Below the pieces are notes generated by a model. It worked only from the letters and a program-made list of their open reading frames with translations, had not been told where the DNA came from and made no database searches. A stretch of 64,000 nt of DNA from Chryseobacterium sp. T16E-39 (lineage in GTDB: Bacteria > Bacteroidota > Bacteroidia > Flavobacteriales > Weeksellaceae), in NCBI RefSeq assembly GCF_002216065.1, contig NZ_CP022282.1, forward strand, positions 2,604,001-2,668,000. Reading direction: 5' to 3'. A program made the position numbers and the translations under genes. Shown here piece after piece: positions 9,388-18,121 of the stretch. Each line of letters opens with the position of its first letter. The stretch's first letter is position 1.

Positions 9388-10632
9388 ATGGAATTAAAAA
9401 GAGTAGTTGTAACCGGTTTTGGAGCAATAACACCGATTGGAAATAATGCGAAGGAATACTGGGAAAATCTTGTTAAAGGTGAGAGCGGTGCAGCTCCGAT
9501 TACTCTTTTTGATGCCACAAATTTTAAAACAAAATTCGCTTGCGAAGTAAAGAATTTCGATCCATTGCAACATTTCGAGAAGAAAGAAGCAAAAAAAATG
9601 GACCGAAATACTCAACTAGGACTTGTAGCCGCAAGAGAAGCTGTAAAACATTCCAGAATTATTGAAGACGCTGTTGATAAAAACAGAGTTGGTGTAATCT
9701 GGGGTTCCGGGATCGGAGGTTTAGAAACTTTTGAAACAGAAGTTCTAGGATGGGCAAATACAGATATTCCAAGATTCAACCCATTCTTTATTCCTAAAAT
9801 GATCGCGGATATTACGCCTGGACATATCTCTATTGAGTATGGTTTCCATGGGCCTAATTATACAACGGTATCTGCTTGTGCTTCTTCTGCTAATGCACTA
9901 ATCGATTCTAAAATGCTGATCCAGCTTGGAAAAGCAGACGTTATCGTATGTGGAGGATCTGAAGCAGCTGTTACAGCAAGTGGAGTTGGCGGATTTAATG
10001 CTATGATGGCACTTTCTACAAGAAATGATGATCCAAAAACAGCTTCAAGACCATTTGACAAAGACAGAGATGGCTTTGTATTAGGTGAAGGAGCAGGAAC
10101 TATTATCCTTGAAGAATATGAACATGCGGTAAAACGTGGGGCAACAATTTACGCAGAATTAAAAGGAGGCGGTCTTAGTGCTGATGCACATCATATGACA
10201 GCACCTCATCCTGAAGGTTTAGGAGCTTACCTGGTAATGAAAAGTTGTTTAGAAGATGCAGGGTTAACTGCTGATGAAGTAGATCATATCAATATGCATG
10301 GTACATCTACTCCATTAGGAGACATTGCAGAATCTAATGCAATTTCAAAATTACTTGGCGAACACGCTTACGACATTCAGATCAATTCTACAAAATCGAT
10401 GACAGGACACCTTCTTGGTGCTGCCGGAGTTATTGAGGCTATTGCTGCTTTGGGAACGATTATTCATGGTATTGTTCCTCCTACAATCAATCATTTTACT
10501 GATGATGAGAATATCGACAGCAGACTGAATTTTACATTTAACGACGCTGTGAAAAAAGATGTAAAAGTAGCCATGAGCAATACTTTTGGATTTGGTGGGC
10601 ACAATGCCTGCGTTCTGTTTAAGAAAATCTAA
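9388..10632 (+). CDS. fabF: 3-oxoacyl-[acyl-carrier-protein] synthase II
   Basis: 414 residues, full length for the family. The thiolase-fold condensing enzyme has nucleophile Cys164 in TTVSACASSAN, and the two catalytic histidines fall in NMHGTSTPLGD and SMTGHLLGAAG. It extends acyl-ACP with malonyl-ACP in fatty acid elongation. It lies between acpP and rnc on one strand with short gaps, so the three are probably cotranscribed. Confidence 0.97.
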   Translation: MELKRVVVTGFGAITPIGNNAKEYWENLVKGESGAAPITLFDATNFKTKFACEVKNFDPLQHFEKKEAKKMDRNTQLGLVAAREAVKHSRIIEDAVDKNRVGVIWGSGIGGLETFETEVLGWANTDIPRFNPFFIPKMIADITPGHISIEYGFHGPNYTTVSACASSANALIDSKMLIQLGKADVIVCGGSEAAVTASGVGGFNAMMALSTRNDDPKTASRPFDKDRDGFVLGEGAGTIILEEYEHAVKRGATIYAELKGGGLSADAHHMTAPHPEGLGAYLVMKSCLEDAGLTADEVDHINMHGTSTPLGDIAESNAISKLLGEHAYDIQINSTKSMTGHLLGAAGVIEAIAALGTIIHGIVPPTINHFTDDENIDSRLNFTFNDAVKKDVKVAMSNTFGFGGHNACVLFKKI

Positions 10633-10641
10633 ATTCACTGA

Positions 10642-11403
10642 ATGGAGTTACAGAAATACTTTTCTAAATTCCTTCTCAAGCAAAGAAAAAGAAAATTAAC
10701 GGAGAGAGATTATTTTCTTAGTACCGAGCTCAATAAAGTGCTGGGTTCTGAGATACAGAATATTGCTCTTTACCGTGAAGCTTTTTCTTTGAAAAATTCT
10801 TCTAAAAATCAAGACAGCAATTACGAAAGACTTGAATTTTTGGGAGATTCTGTTTTGGGTACAATTATTTCTTGTCATTTGTTCCAGACTTATCCTCAAG
10901 CTAATGAAGGATATCTCACACAAATGAAATCTAAGATTGTTAATAGGAAAAATCTTAATAAATTAGGGGAAGATTTAAAGCTGACGGATCTTTTAGTTAA
11001 ACAAAATTCTGTCGCTTTAGGTGAAAATATCTCCGGAAATTTATTCGAAGCATTAATTGGTGCTGTTTACTTAGACTTTCATTATGATACCTGTAAGAAG
11101 ATCATTTTGGAAAGACTTTTAACGCCATCAGAAATTAATAAGCTCGAAAATAAAATTGTGAGCTATAAAGGCCTTCTTCTGGAATGGAGCCAGAAGAAAA
11201 AAGTAAGTATAAAATATGAAACCTGTGAAGAAGTTCAGGGTAACAAATCGATCGTATTTCGCTGCCATGTTTGGCTTGGAGATGAAAGGATCGCCAATGC
11301 TACTGAAACTTCAAAGAAGAAAGCAGAAGAAAAAGCAGCCCAACGGGCATTTTATATTTTAAATAAAAAAGAAAATATACTTGGAAATTCAAAAACTTTA
11401 TGA
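10642..11403 (+). CDS. rnc: Ribonuclease III
   Basis: 253 residues. The N-terminal RNase III domain has the signature ERLEFLGDSVLG and the second acidic site in NLFEALIGAVYLD. A C-terminal double-stranded RNA-binding domain covers about 170-240 (YKGLLLEWSQKK to the Ala/Lys-rich KKAEEKAAQRAF helix). It cleaves double-stranded RNA in rRNA maturation and mRNA turnover. It begins nine bases after fabF and overlaps the next gene by 23 bases. Confidence 0.96.
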   Translation: MELQKYFSKFLLKQRKRKLTERDYFLSTELNKVLGSEIQNIALYREAFSLKNSSKNQDSNYERLEFLGDSVLGTIISCHLFQTYPQANEGYLTQMKSKIVNRKNLNKLGEDLKLTDLLVKQNSVALGENISGNLFEALIGAVYLDFHYDTCKKIILERLLTPSEINKLENKIVSYKGLLLEWSQKKKVSIKYETCEEVQGNKSIVFRCHVWLGDERIANATETSKKKAEEKAAQRAFYILNKKENILGNSKTL

Positions 11404-11854
11404 TCTAGACGATATAGAATTTGAAGATATTGCCATAGGATTGGTAAGATTAGCAAAAAATGTATTCGATCATGAATTTTTTTTCAAAATAAATCAAACT
11501 AACGATCTCAAGTTTTCAAGAATAGATGATCTCGTCTTTCATGGATCTTATTATGATTATTATTTCTCAAGATTCGAGGCTTATCACAAGTTTACAAAGA
11601 CTTATTTCACGTTCATTTCCAATAAATCCTGTGAAAGTAAGCAGAAAAAATTACAAACCGAACTCTTCTCAGACGAAGAGAATATTAAATTTTTATTAAA
11701 TAATCAGGTAGATGTAGAATATATTCTGCATAGTTCGGAACAATTCCCTGATTTTTCCGTAATTTTGCTCCCTGAAAATCTTGTGTTTCCAATTCAAGAT
11801 TATACACTAAGTTCTGAAGAGGAACTTTATCAAATTATCCAGTATTATGAATAA
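11381..11854 (+). CDS. IPExxxVDY-family protein of unknown function
   Basis: 157 residues, acidic, no signal peptide or membrane segment. I recognise it as the small flavobacterial family usually found between rnc and pyk; the C-terminal ILLPENLVFPIQDY corresponds to the motif that names the family. The start used is TTG at 11381, inside the rnc reading frame; no in-frame ATG near the beginning preserves the conserved N-terminal part. It overlaps rnc by 23 bases and pyk by 8, so the three are tightly coupled. The position suggests a housekeeping role but does not define it. Confidence 0.78.
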   Translation: MEIQKLYDLDDIEFEDIAIGLVRLAKNVFDHEFFFKINQTNDLKFSRIDDLVFHGSYYDYYFSRFEAYHKFTKTYFTFISNKSCESKQKKLQTELFSDEENIKFLLNNQVDVEYILHSSEQFPDFSVILLPENLVFPIQDYTLSSEEELYQIIQYYE

Positions 11855-13292
11855 GTATTTAAAGAAGACAAAAATTATCGCAACGCTTGGCCCTGCATCA
11901 TCATCTAAAGAAGTCATGTTAGGACTTATGAAAGCAGGTGTAGACGTTTTTAGAATAAATTTTTCACATGCAGATTATGACTTAGTTCGAACCAATATTG
12001 ATATCATCAGAGAACTCAATAAGGAACATGGATATTCTGTAAGTATTTTAGGAGACTTACAGGGTCCTAAATTGAGGGTGGGAGTTGTAAAAGAAGGATC
12101 ATATCTTAATCCTGGAGACATCTTAACATTCACCAATGAAAAGATTGAAGGAGATTCTACCAAAGTGTATATGACTTACCAGCAGTTTCCTCAGGACGTG
12201 AATGTGGGTGAAAGAATCCTAATTGATGACGGAAAATTAGTTTTAGAGGTTATTGAAACCAATGCAATAGATACTGTAAAGGCTAAAACAATTCAAGGGG
12301 GACCACTTAGTTCTAAGAAAGGAGTAAACTTACCTAATACTAATGTTTCTCTTCCAGCTTTAACGGAAAAAGATATTCAGGATGCTAATTTCATGCTTGA
12401 TATGGAAGTAGACTGGATCGCTTTATCATTTGTTCGTCATGCGCAGGATATTATCGACTTAAAGGAACTTATTAAAAAGCACCCGAACGGTAAGTTCAAA
12501 ACACCAATTATTGCTAAAATAGAAAAACCTGAAGGGGTAAAAAATATCGAAGAAATTTTATTGGAATGTGATGGATTAATGGTTGCCCGTGGAGATTTAG
12601 GAGTGGAAGTTCCTATGGAAGAAGTTCCGGCAATTCAGAAAAACCTGGTTGAGAAGGCAAGGTTCTATTCCAAACCGGTGATCATTGCTACCCAGATGAT
12701 GGAAACCATGATCAACAGCTTGACTCCTACAAGAGCGGAAGTAAATGACGTTGCCAATTCTGTATTGGATGGCGCTGACGCAGTAATGCTTTCGGGAGAA
12801 ACTTCTGTAGGAAGATATCCTATCCAGGTAGTTGAAAACATGGCAAAAATCGTTCAGAATATAGAAAAGACTAATTTCTATCAGCACAAGAATGAACCTA
12901 TAGAAAAAGACTACAACTGCATCGATGAAAGGTTCATTACGAACAGAGTATGTTTGGCAGCGGTTAGAATTGCAAAAACAACAAATGTTACTGCAATTGT
13001 TACTTTAACGCATTCAGGATATACAGCTTTCCAACTTGCAGCTCACAGACCAAACTCTCATATCATTGTGTATAGTGGTAATAAAAGGGTCATTACCATG
13101 TTGAATCTTCTTTGGGGTGTTCACGCTTATTATTACGACATGAACAAGTCAACAGACGAAACAATTATCCAGGTAAATATGCTAACCCATAACTACGGAT
13201 ATATTGAAAGTGGAGATTTTGTTATCAACATCAATGCTACTCCATCTTATGAGGGAGGAAAAACGAATACGCTAAGACTGACGACAGTGTAA
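11847..13292 (+). CDS. pyk: Pyruvate kinase
   Basis: 481 residues, full length. Visible marks are the N-terminal KTKIIATLGPAS, the active-site stretch IIAKIEKPEGVKNIEEIL with its catalytic lysine, and GDLGVEVPMEEVP and MLSGETSVGRYP further on. It converts phosphoenolpyruvate and ADP to pyruvate and ATP, the last step of glycolysis. Its start overlaps the preceding IPExxxVDY gene by eight bases, and a terminator about 60 bases after the stop closes the run. Confidence 0.97.
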   Translation: MNKYLKKTKIIATLGPASSSKEVMLGLMKAGVDVFRINFSHADYDLVRTNIDIIRELNKEHGYSVSILGDLQGPKLRVGVVKEGSYLNPGDILTFTNEKIEGDSTKVYMTYQQFPQDVNVGERILIDDGKLVLEVIETNAIDTVKAKTIQGGPLSSKKGVNLPNTNVSLPALTEKDIQDANFMLDMEVDWIALSFVRHAQDIIDLKELIKKHPNGKFKTPIIAKIEKPEGVKNIEEILLECDGLMVARGDLGVEVPMEEVPAIQKNLVEKARFYSKPVIIATQMMETMINSLTPTRAEVNDVANSVLDGADAVMLSGETSVGRYPIQVVENMAKIVQNIEKTNFYQHKNEPIEKDYNCIDERFITNRVCLAAVRIAKTTNVTAIVTLTHSGYTAFQLAAHRPNSHIIVYSGNKRVITMLNLLWGVHAYYYDMNKSTDETIIQVNMLTHNYGYIESGDFVININATPSYEGGKTNTLRLTTV

Positions 13293-13346
13293 AAGCGATA
13301 AGGCAAAAAGGCTGATAAGCTGAAAGGCGAAATTGCTTTCATTATA

Positions 13347-13382
13347 AAAAAGAACTCCTGGAAATTCCGGGAGTTCTTTTTT
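13347..13382 (+). terminator. Terminator after pyk
   Basis: An AGAACTCC stem with its complement around a short loop (core near 13351-13378) is followed by a T-run. An A-run on the other flank means it could also serve the convergent dehydrogenase gene. Confidence 0.85.
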
Positions 13383-13439
13383 ATATATAGTGAGTATTAA
13401 AAATCATTAATACATCTTACTTTTTACATTGTACAAAAA

Positions 13440-14732
13440 TCAATTCCCTACAATAGTTTTAGAAGTTACAAATTCTTTCAAAGCAATCAGAGAAAGTTCG
13501 GTTCCATATCCTGATGCTTTGCTTCCTCCAAAAGGAAAACGTGGATCAGAACTCGTCATTCTATTGATATTCACTGTCCCTGATTCCAGGTTCTCAATAA
13601 AGAACAGCTGTCGGGCTTTATCTTTAGTCCAGACAGAGTTTGAAAGTCCAAAAGGAATATCATTGGCAATCTGTAATGCTTCTTCATCATTTTTAGCAAT
13701 CATAACCATACCAAGAGGTCCGAAAAGCTCTTCTCTTAAAACCGGATTCCCTTTCTGAACTCTAATCAAACCGGGTTTGAATTCATTCTCTGAAATTCTC
13801 TCCAACGGAATGATAATTTCTGCACCATTTTCCAACGCTCTATTAAATTGAGCTTCCAGTTCATCCGCTAAGTCAGGTCTCGCCATTCCGGCTAATTTGG
13901 TCTCTTTATCCAATGGATCTCCAACTTCATATTTTTTATATTCTTCTATGAATTTAGGTAAAAATTCACCTTCAATCTTTTCGTCAATGATAAATCTTTT
14001 TGCTGCAGTACAGGTTTGTCCACAATTTTGAAGCCTGGACTTTACGCCCGCTTTTGCAGCTTCTTCCAGATCCGCATCATCAAAGATGATAAAAGCATCA
14101 CTTCCACCTAATTCAAGTAAGGATTTTTTGATATTTAAACCCGCTATCGAGGCCACTTCTCCTCCAGCTTTTCCGCTACCTGTAAGGCTCACTCCTTTTA
14201 CAGCATCGTGCTCAAGAATTTCTTTTACAGCCTTATGCCCTACTTCTAAATTCTGAAAAACACCTTCGGGGAAACCTGCTTCCAAAAGAACATCTTCTAT
14301 TGCATTTCCACTTCCAAAGCAAATCGAAGCATGCTTCAAAACTATTGTATTTCCCGCCAAAATCGCAGGAACAGCAAATCTCAACACCTGCCAAAAAGGA
14401 AAGTTCCAAGGCATCACCCCTAAAATTACTCCTTTCGGAACAAAATGAACTTCAGAATAAGCAAATTCAGATTCAATTTTTTCAGGTTTTAAAACATTTT
14501 CAGCATCTGCATAGTAATTCATCATTAAAGCACACTTCTCCACCTCAGCAATCGATTCCGAGATTGGTTTATTCATCTCAGTGGTAATGATTCTGCCAAA
14601 TTTCTCTGAATTGTTCTTTAAAATCTCAGCTGCCTTTGCAATTAGCCTTTGTCTTTCTTCAAAGGGTACTTTCTTCCATTCTGAAAAAGTCTTATCTGCT
14701 TTGATAAGTTTATTTTCAATTGATTGTTCCAT
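13440..14732 (-). CDS. NAD(P)-dependent aldehyde dehydrogenase (succinate-semialdehyde type)
   Basis: 430 residues, slightly short for the superfamily (about 450-490) because the N-terminal arm is reduced. It has the motif MPWNFPFWQ, general base Glu207 in LELGGSD, cofactor loop LTGSGKAGG and nucleophile Cys241 in NCGQTCTAAKR. Overall it resembles the Sad/YneI branch that oxidises succinate semialdehyde and related aldehydes. It is transcribed toward pyk, and hutG lies upstream on the same strand 137 bases away, so cotranscription is possible but not shown. The exact aldehyde is inferred. Confidence 0.85.
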   Translation of the reverse strand: MEQSIENKLIKADKTFSEWKKVPFEERQRLIAKAAEILKNNSEKFGRIITTEMNKPISESIAEVEKCALMMNYYADAENVLKPEKIESEFAYSEVHFVPKGVILGVMPWNFPFWQVLRFAVPAILAGNTIVLKHASICFGSGNAIEDVLLEAGFPEGVFQNLEVGHKAVKEILEHDAVKGVSLTGSGKAGGEVASIAGLNIKKSLLELGGSDAFIIFDDADLEEAAKAGVKSRLQNCGQTCTAAKRFIIDEKIEGEFLPKFIEEYKKYEVGDPLDKETKLAGMARPDLADELEAQFNRALENGAEIIIPLERISENEFKPGLIRVQKGNPVLREELFGPLGMVMIAKNDEEALQIANDIPFGLSNSVWTKDKARQLFFIENLESGTVNINRMTSSDPRFPFGGSKASGYGTELSLIALKEFVTSKTIVGN

Positions 14733-14869
14733 AATGTAATTTTTGTTTCAAATTCAAAAAAATGAATTTGGAATGCTCTTATCAGTAAAAGCATGAACAA
14801 AGCAACAAATTTTGTTCCTTTAGGTTAAATAAAATAATGATTTTCTCTATTAAAAGAATACATTTTTTG

Positions 14870-15796
14870 TTATATCATAAACCACTCGTTGATCAGACTC
14901 GCAGCGAGCCTCGCTGTTTTATCCTGAATATCATAGGAAGGGTTCACTTCTGCAACATCCAATGCAACCAGTTTATTACTCTTTAAAATATGTTTATAGA
15001 AATGCATAAAAGCTGCATCTGCAAAAATACCGTTATACGCAGAAGCTGAAACTCCCGGAGCGATAGATGCATTAAAGACATCCATACAAATAGTTAGATA
15101 GGCAACATCCACCTCATCCAATAAATCGTTAATCCGCTGATATATGGAGGGAAGATTTTCAAAAAACAATTCATCTGCAAGAATGTATTTCATACCGTAT
15201 TGATGCGCAGTATCAAATAATTTTAAGGTATTGGAGTTTCTTTGTATTCCAATATGCAGGGAATGAATATCTCCTTCCTGTGCGATCTGCCAGAATCCGG
15301 TTCCGGAACTTGCTCCTACTCCTTCTTCGGGCTGACGGTTATCAAAATGAGCATCAATATTAATGATCCCTATTTTCTGTTCGGGAAAAGCCGTTTTCAC
15401 CCCCAAATAATGAGCATACGTCAGCTCATGACCACCGCCAATAACAAGAGATTTACCTCCCTTCAATAAAACTTTCGACACATTCTTGGCCAGACTCTGT
15501 TGAGTCTTTTCAAGATGGGTATCATCACAGGTTATATTTCCAAAATCCAACAATGAAAAATCCGGAAGAATAACCGGAAAATTTGACATATTTTTCCTTA
15601 TGACATCCGGAGCATCTTTAGCCCCTAATCTTCCTTTATTCCTTCTTACTCCTTCTTCTACTGCAAAACCGTGTAAAACGAAATCATTAGTAGAAATAAC
15701 ATCATAATTATTTTCAATTTTCACTCTTTGAAAAATTCTGTGATAAAGAAGTTCATCTCCATCCCATCTACCTTGCCAAATATTCTGTGACATCAT
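14870..15796 (-). CDS. hutG: Formimidoylglutamase (arginase family)
   Basis: 308 residues. Ureohydrolase metal motifs are visible as GGGHELTYAHYLG, INIDAHFDNR and ICMDVFNASIAPGVSA. In the last motif the usual first Asp of the DxD pair reads Cys. The enzyme splits formimidoyl-glutamate to glutamate and formamide, the last step of one branch of histidine breakdown. hutI lies about 2.3 kb upstream on the same strand, with a BCCT transporter between. A -7 box at 15877-15884 suggests its own promoter. Two adjacent Met codons make either 15796 or 15793 the start. Confidence 0.87.
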   Translation of the reverse strand: MMSQNIWQGRWDGDELLYHRIFQRVKIENNYDVISTNDFVLHGFAVEEGVRRNKGRLGAKDAPDVIRKNMSNFPVILPDFSLLDFGNITCDDTHLEKTQQSLAKNVSKVLLKGGKSLVIGGGHELTYAHYLGVKTAFPEQKIGIINIDAHFDNRQPEEGVGASSGTGFWQIAQEGDIHSLHIGIQRNSNTLKLFDTAHQYGMKYILADELFFENLPSIYQRINDLLDEVDVAYLTICMDVFNASIAPGVSASAYNGIFADAAFMHFYKHILKSNKLVALDVAEVNPSYDIQDKTARLAASLINEWFMI

Positions 15797-15876
15797 TCTT
15801 AATAATTCAATTACAGTTTATAAACTCAATAATATTGTTTCAATAGTACAATGATCATGATCTATTAAAACAGCTG

Positions 15877-15884
15877 CAAATTTA
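15877..15884 (-). promoter_or_regulatory. -7 box upstream of hutG
   Basis: TAAATTTG followed by C, read on the minus strand, lies 81 bases before the hutG start in the gap after the transporter stop. It fits the TAnnTTTG consensus; a TTG at -33 was not seen. Confidence 0.5.
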
Positions 15885-15907
15885 CATAAATTTATCCGTT
15901 GTTATTT

Positions 15908-17923
15908 TTATACCTTACCCTGATTTGCATTGCTGCTGATAAACATTTCATTCTTCTCTTCTGAAACTATTTCTAAAAATCGTTCATAATGTTTAAGAAC
16001 GTCAGAAATCAGTTCATTCTTTGTAAAATATTGTACATCGTATCCTTCCCTCGCATCACCAAAATAAGATTTTGGATAATGGGTTGTGTTGTTCTCAAGG
16101 TCAGGAAGATTTTCTTCATAAATAATATATTCTGAGACTGTTTTCTCCTGGTTTTTTATTCCATAAATAAAATTATTGACAACACCGTGATGAATTTCTA
16201 TTTCTATTTTCGTAGGATTATCACCATAATTCATCTTTACTTCTATCCCGTTATCCGCAAGCTCCTGTTGCAGCTCCAAAAAACCATCTCTTACTGTGCC
16301 GTGAATAAAACCATCTACTGAAGATTTATCTTTAAAAGAAACAATCCTTTTTAAACGTTCTTTCCAAAATTCACCAGACCAGGGAATAGCGGAAGCTGAA
16401 AAGTTTCTCTCATAATATTTCTGATCGATAATCAATGCCTTCATCAAACTTACAATGAATAAAAGTACAATAATTGAAAATGGCAGCGCAGTGATTAATG
16501 TCATACTCTGAAGAGCTTTCAACCCGCCCACATTGAGTAATAATAAAGAAAGTACAGCCAGCAGCAATCCCCAAAATATCAATTGCCACTTGGGGGACTT
16601 TTCAGCATTTTTAGTTGCAATACTATTCATAACAAAGATTCCTGAATCTGCTGAAGTCACGAAAAAGATGATGATAATAATGATAACGAAAAAGCTGGTG
16701 ATCGTAGAAAATGGCATATATTCCAGAAAACGGAACATCAATGCATCCGGATTGGAAGCAAATTCACTCAGCTTACCTCCTGCTATATTGAAATCAAACC
16801 AAATGGCACTGTTCCCAAAAACAGACATCCAGCTAAAATTAAATAAAGTAGGAAGTATCAAAACTGCCAGAATAAATTCTCTGATCGTTCTTCCTTTTGA
16901 AATTCTGGCTATAAACAAGCCTACATAAGGCGACCATGAGATCCACCATGCCCAGTATAAAATAGTCCAGTCATAAAACCAGGGCAGAGTCTCTTTTTCA
17001 TATACATGGGTACTAAAAGTAAGATCGAAAAAATTATTGATATAATTCCCCAAACCTTCCGTAAAACTGCCTATTAAATAAACAGTTGGCCCTAATATCA
17101 GTACAAATAATAAAAGAACAATGACACTGATAACATTAACATTACTTAATATTTTCACGCCTTTGTTTACTCCACTAATCGCAGAAAAAACAGAAAGAGC
17201 AATCAGGCAAAAAACAATGATGATCTGATATGCAAATTTATTTTCGGGAATGGCTCCTAATATCTGTAACCCCGAATTGATCTGAACAACTCCGAAACCT
17301 AATGTGGTTGTAATTCCAAAAAAAGTACAACAAAGCGCAAAAATATCAATAACGTTTCCCCACTTTCCGTTGATCTTGTCTTTTAATAAAGGATAGAAAC
17401 AACTTCTTAATGAAAGAGGTAGCCTATACCGATAAGCAAAATAGGATAATGAAAGACCAACAATCCCATAAATAGCCCAGGCATGGATCCCCCAGTGAAA
17501 AAATGTATAAAGCTGCGCCTGCTTTGCCCTGTTTACATAATGGCTATTTCCAAAGACTTCCGAAGAATAATGCTGCATGGGTTCAGCCACACTAAAGTAT
17601 ATCAAACCAATCCCCATCCCTGCAGCAAACAGCATGGAAATCCATGAGAATAAAGAGTATTCCGGTTTACTGTCATTGGCTCCCAGCTTTATATTTGCAT
17701 ATTTACTAAACATGAGATATACGAGAAAAATCACAAATATGGTGACAGACCAAACGTAAACCCAATTCAGATTAACAAAAATAAATTCTTTAATCCCATT
17801 TAAGATATTCTCTGTAGATTTCGGGTAAAGCGCAGAAAGGAAGCACGTTCCAATTATAAAAATGAGACTTGGAATCGTTACTCCTCTGTTAAATGTTGAT
17901 TGTAGATTTCGAAATTTCATCAT
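15908..17923 (-). CDS. BCCT-family (betaine/choline/carnitine) transporter
   Basis: 671 residues. Twelve transmembrane helices lie within residues ~15-520, including the family signature WTILYWAWWISWSPYVGLFIARIS with its tryptophan-rich substrate helix. A hydrophilic C-terminal tail of about 150 residues, as in the BetT-type long members, may act in osmotic control. It takes up compatible solutes such as choline or betaine using an ion gradient. Its place between hutG and hutI is unexpected; either it imports a substrate related to histidine use or the adjacency is accidental. A second Met three bases in is an alternative start. Confidence 0.92.
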   Translation of the reverse strand: MMKFRNLQSTFNRGVTIPSLIFIIGTCFLSALYPKSTENILNGIKEFIFVNLNWVYVWSVTIFVIFLVYLMFSKYANIKLGANDSKPEYSLFSWISMLFAAGMGIGLIYFSVAEPMQHYSSEVFGNSHYVNRAKQAQLYTFFHWGIHAWAIYGIVGLSLSYFAYRYRLPLSLRSCFYPLLKDKINGKWGNVIDIFALCCTFFGITTTLGFGVVQINSGLQILGAIPENKFAYQIIIVFCLIALSVFSAISGVNKGVKILSNVNVISVIVLLLFVLILGPTVYLIGSFTEGLGNYINNFFDLTFSTHVYEKETLPWFYDWTILYWAWWISWSPYVGLFIARISKGRTIREFILAVLILPTLFNFSWMSVFGNSAIWFDFNIAGGKLSEFASNPDALMFRFLEYMPFSTITSFFVIIIIIIFFVTSADSGIFVMNSIATKNAEKSPKWQLIFWGLLLAVLSLLLLNVGGLKALQSMTLITALPFSIIVLLFIVSLMKALIIDQKYYERNFSASAIPWSGEFWKERLKRIVSFKDKSSVDGFIHGTVRDGFLELQQELADNGIEVKMNYGDNPTKIEIEIHHGVVNNFIYGIKNQEKTVSEYIIYEENLPDLENNTTHYPKSYFGDAREGYDVQYFTKNELISDVLKHYERFLEIVSEEKNEMFISSNANQGKV

Positions 17924-18121
17924 ATATATTTTTCGGGTTAAATTATTGAAACATCATTCTGGCATAGCGCAACAAAAGCATTCAAAAAAGTAAGAAAAAC
18001 AATATGATCCTTCTTTATCAATTACACTTAGGAACTGTAGAATTATTTTCCGACAATGAAAAATAACAGGTTCATTAAGGAAACTTATAACAAGATAGTA
18101 AGCAGGGGAAAAGTTTTTAGA

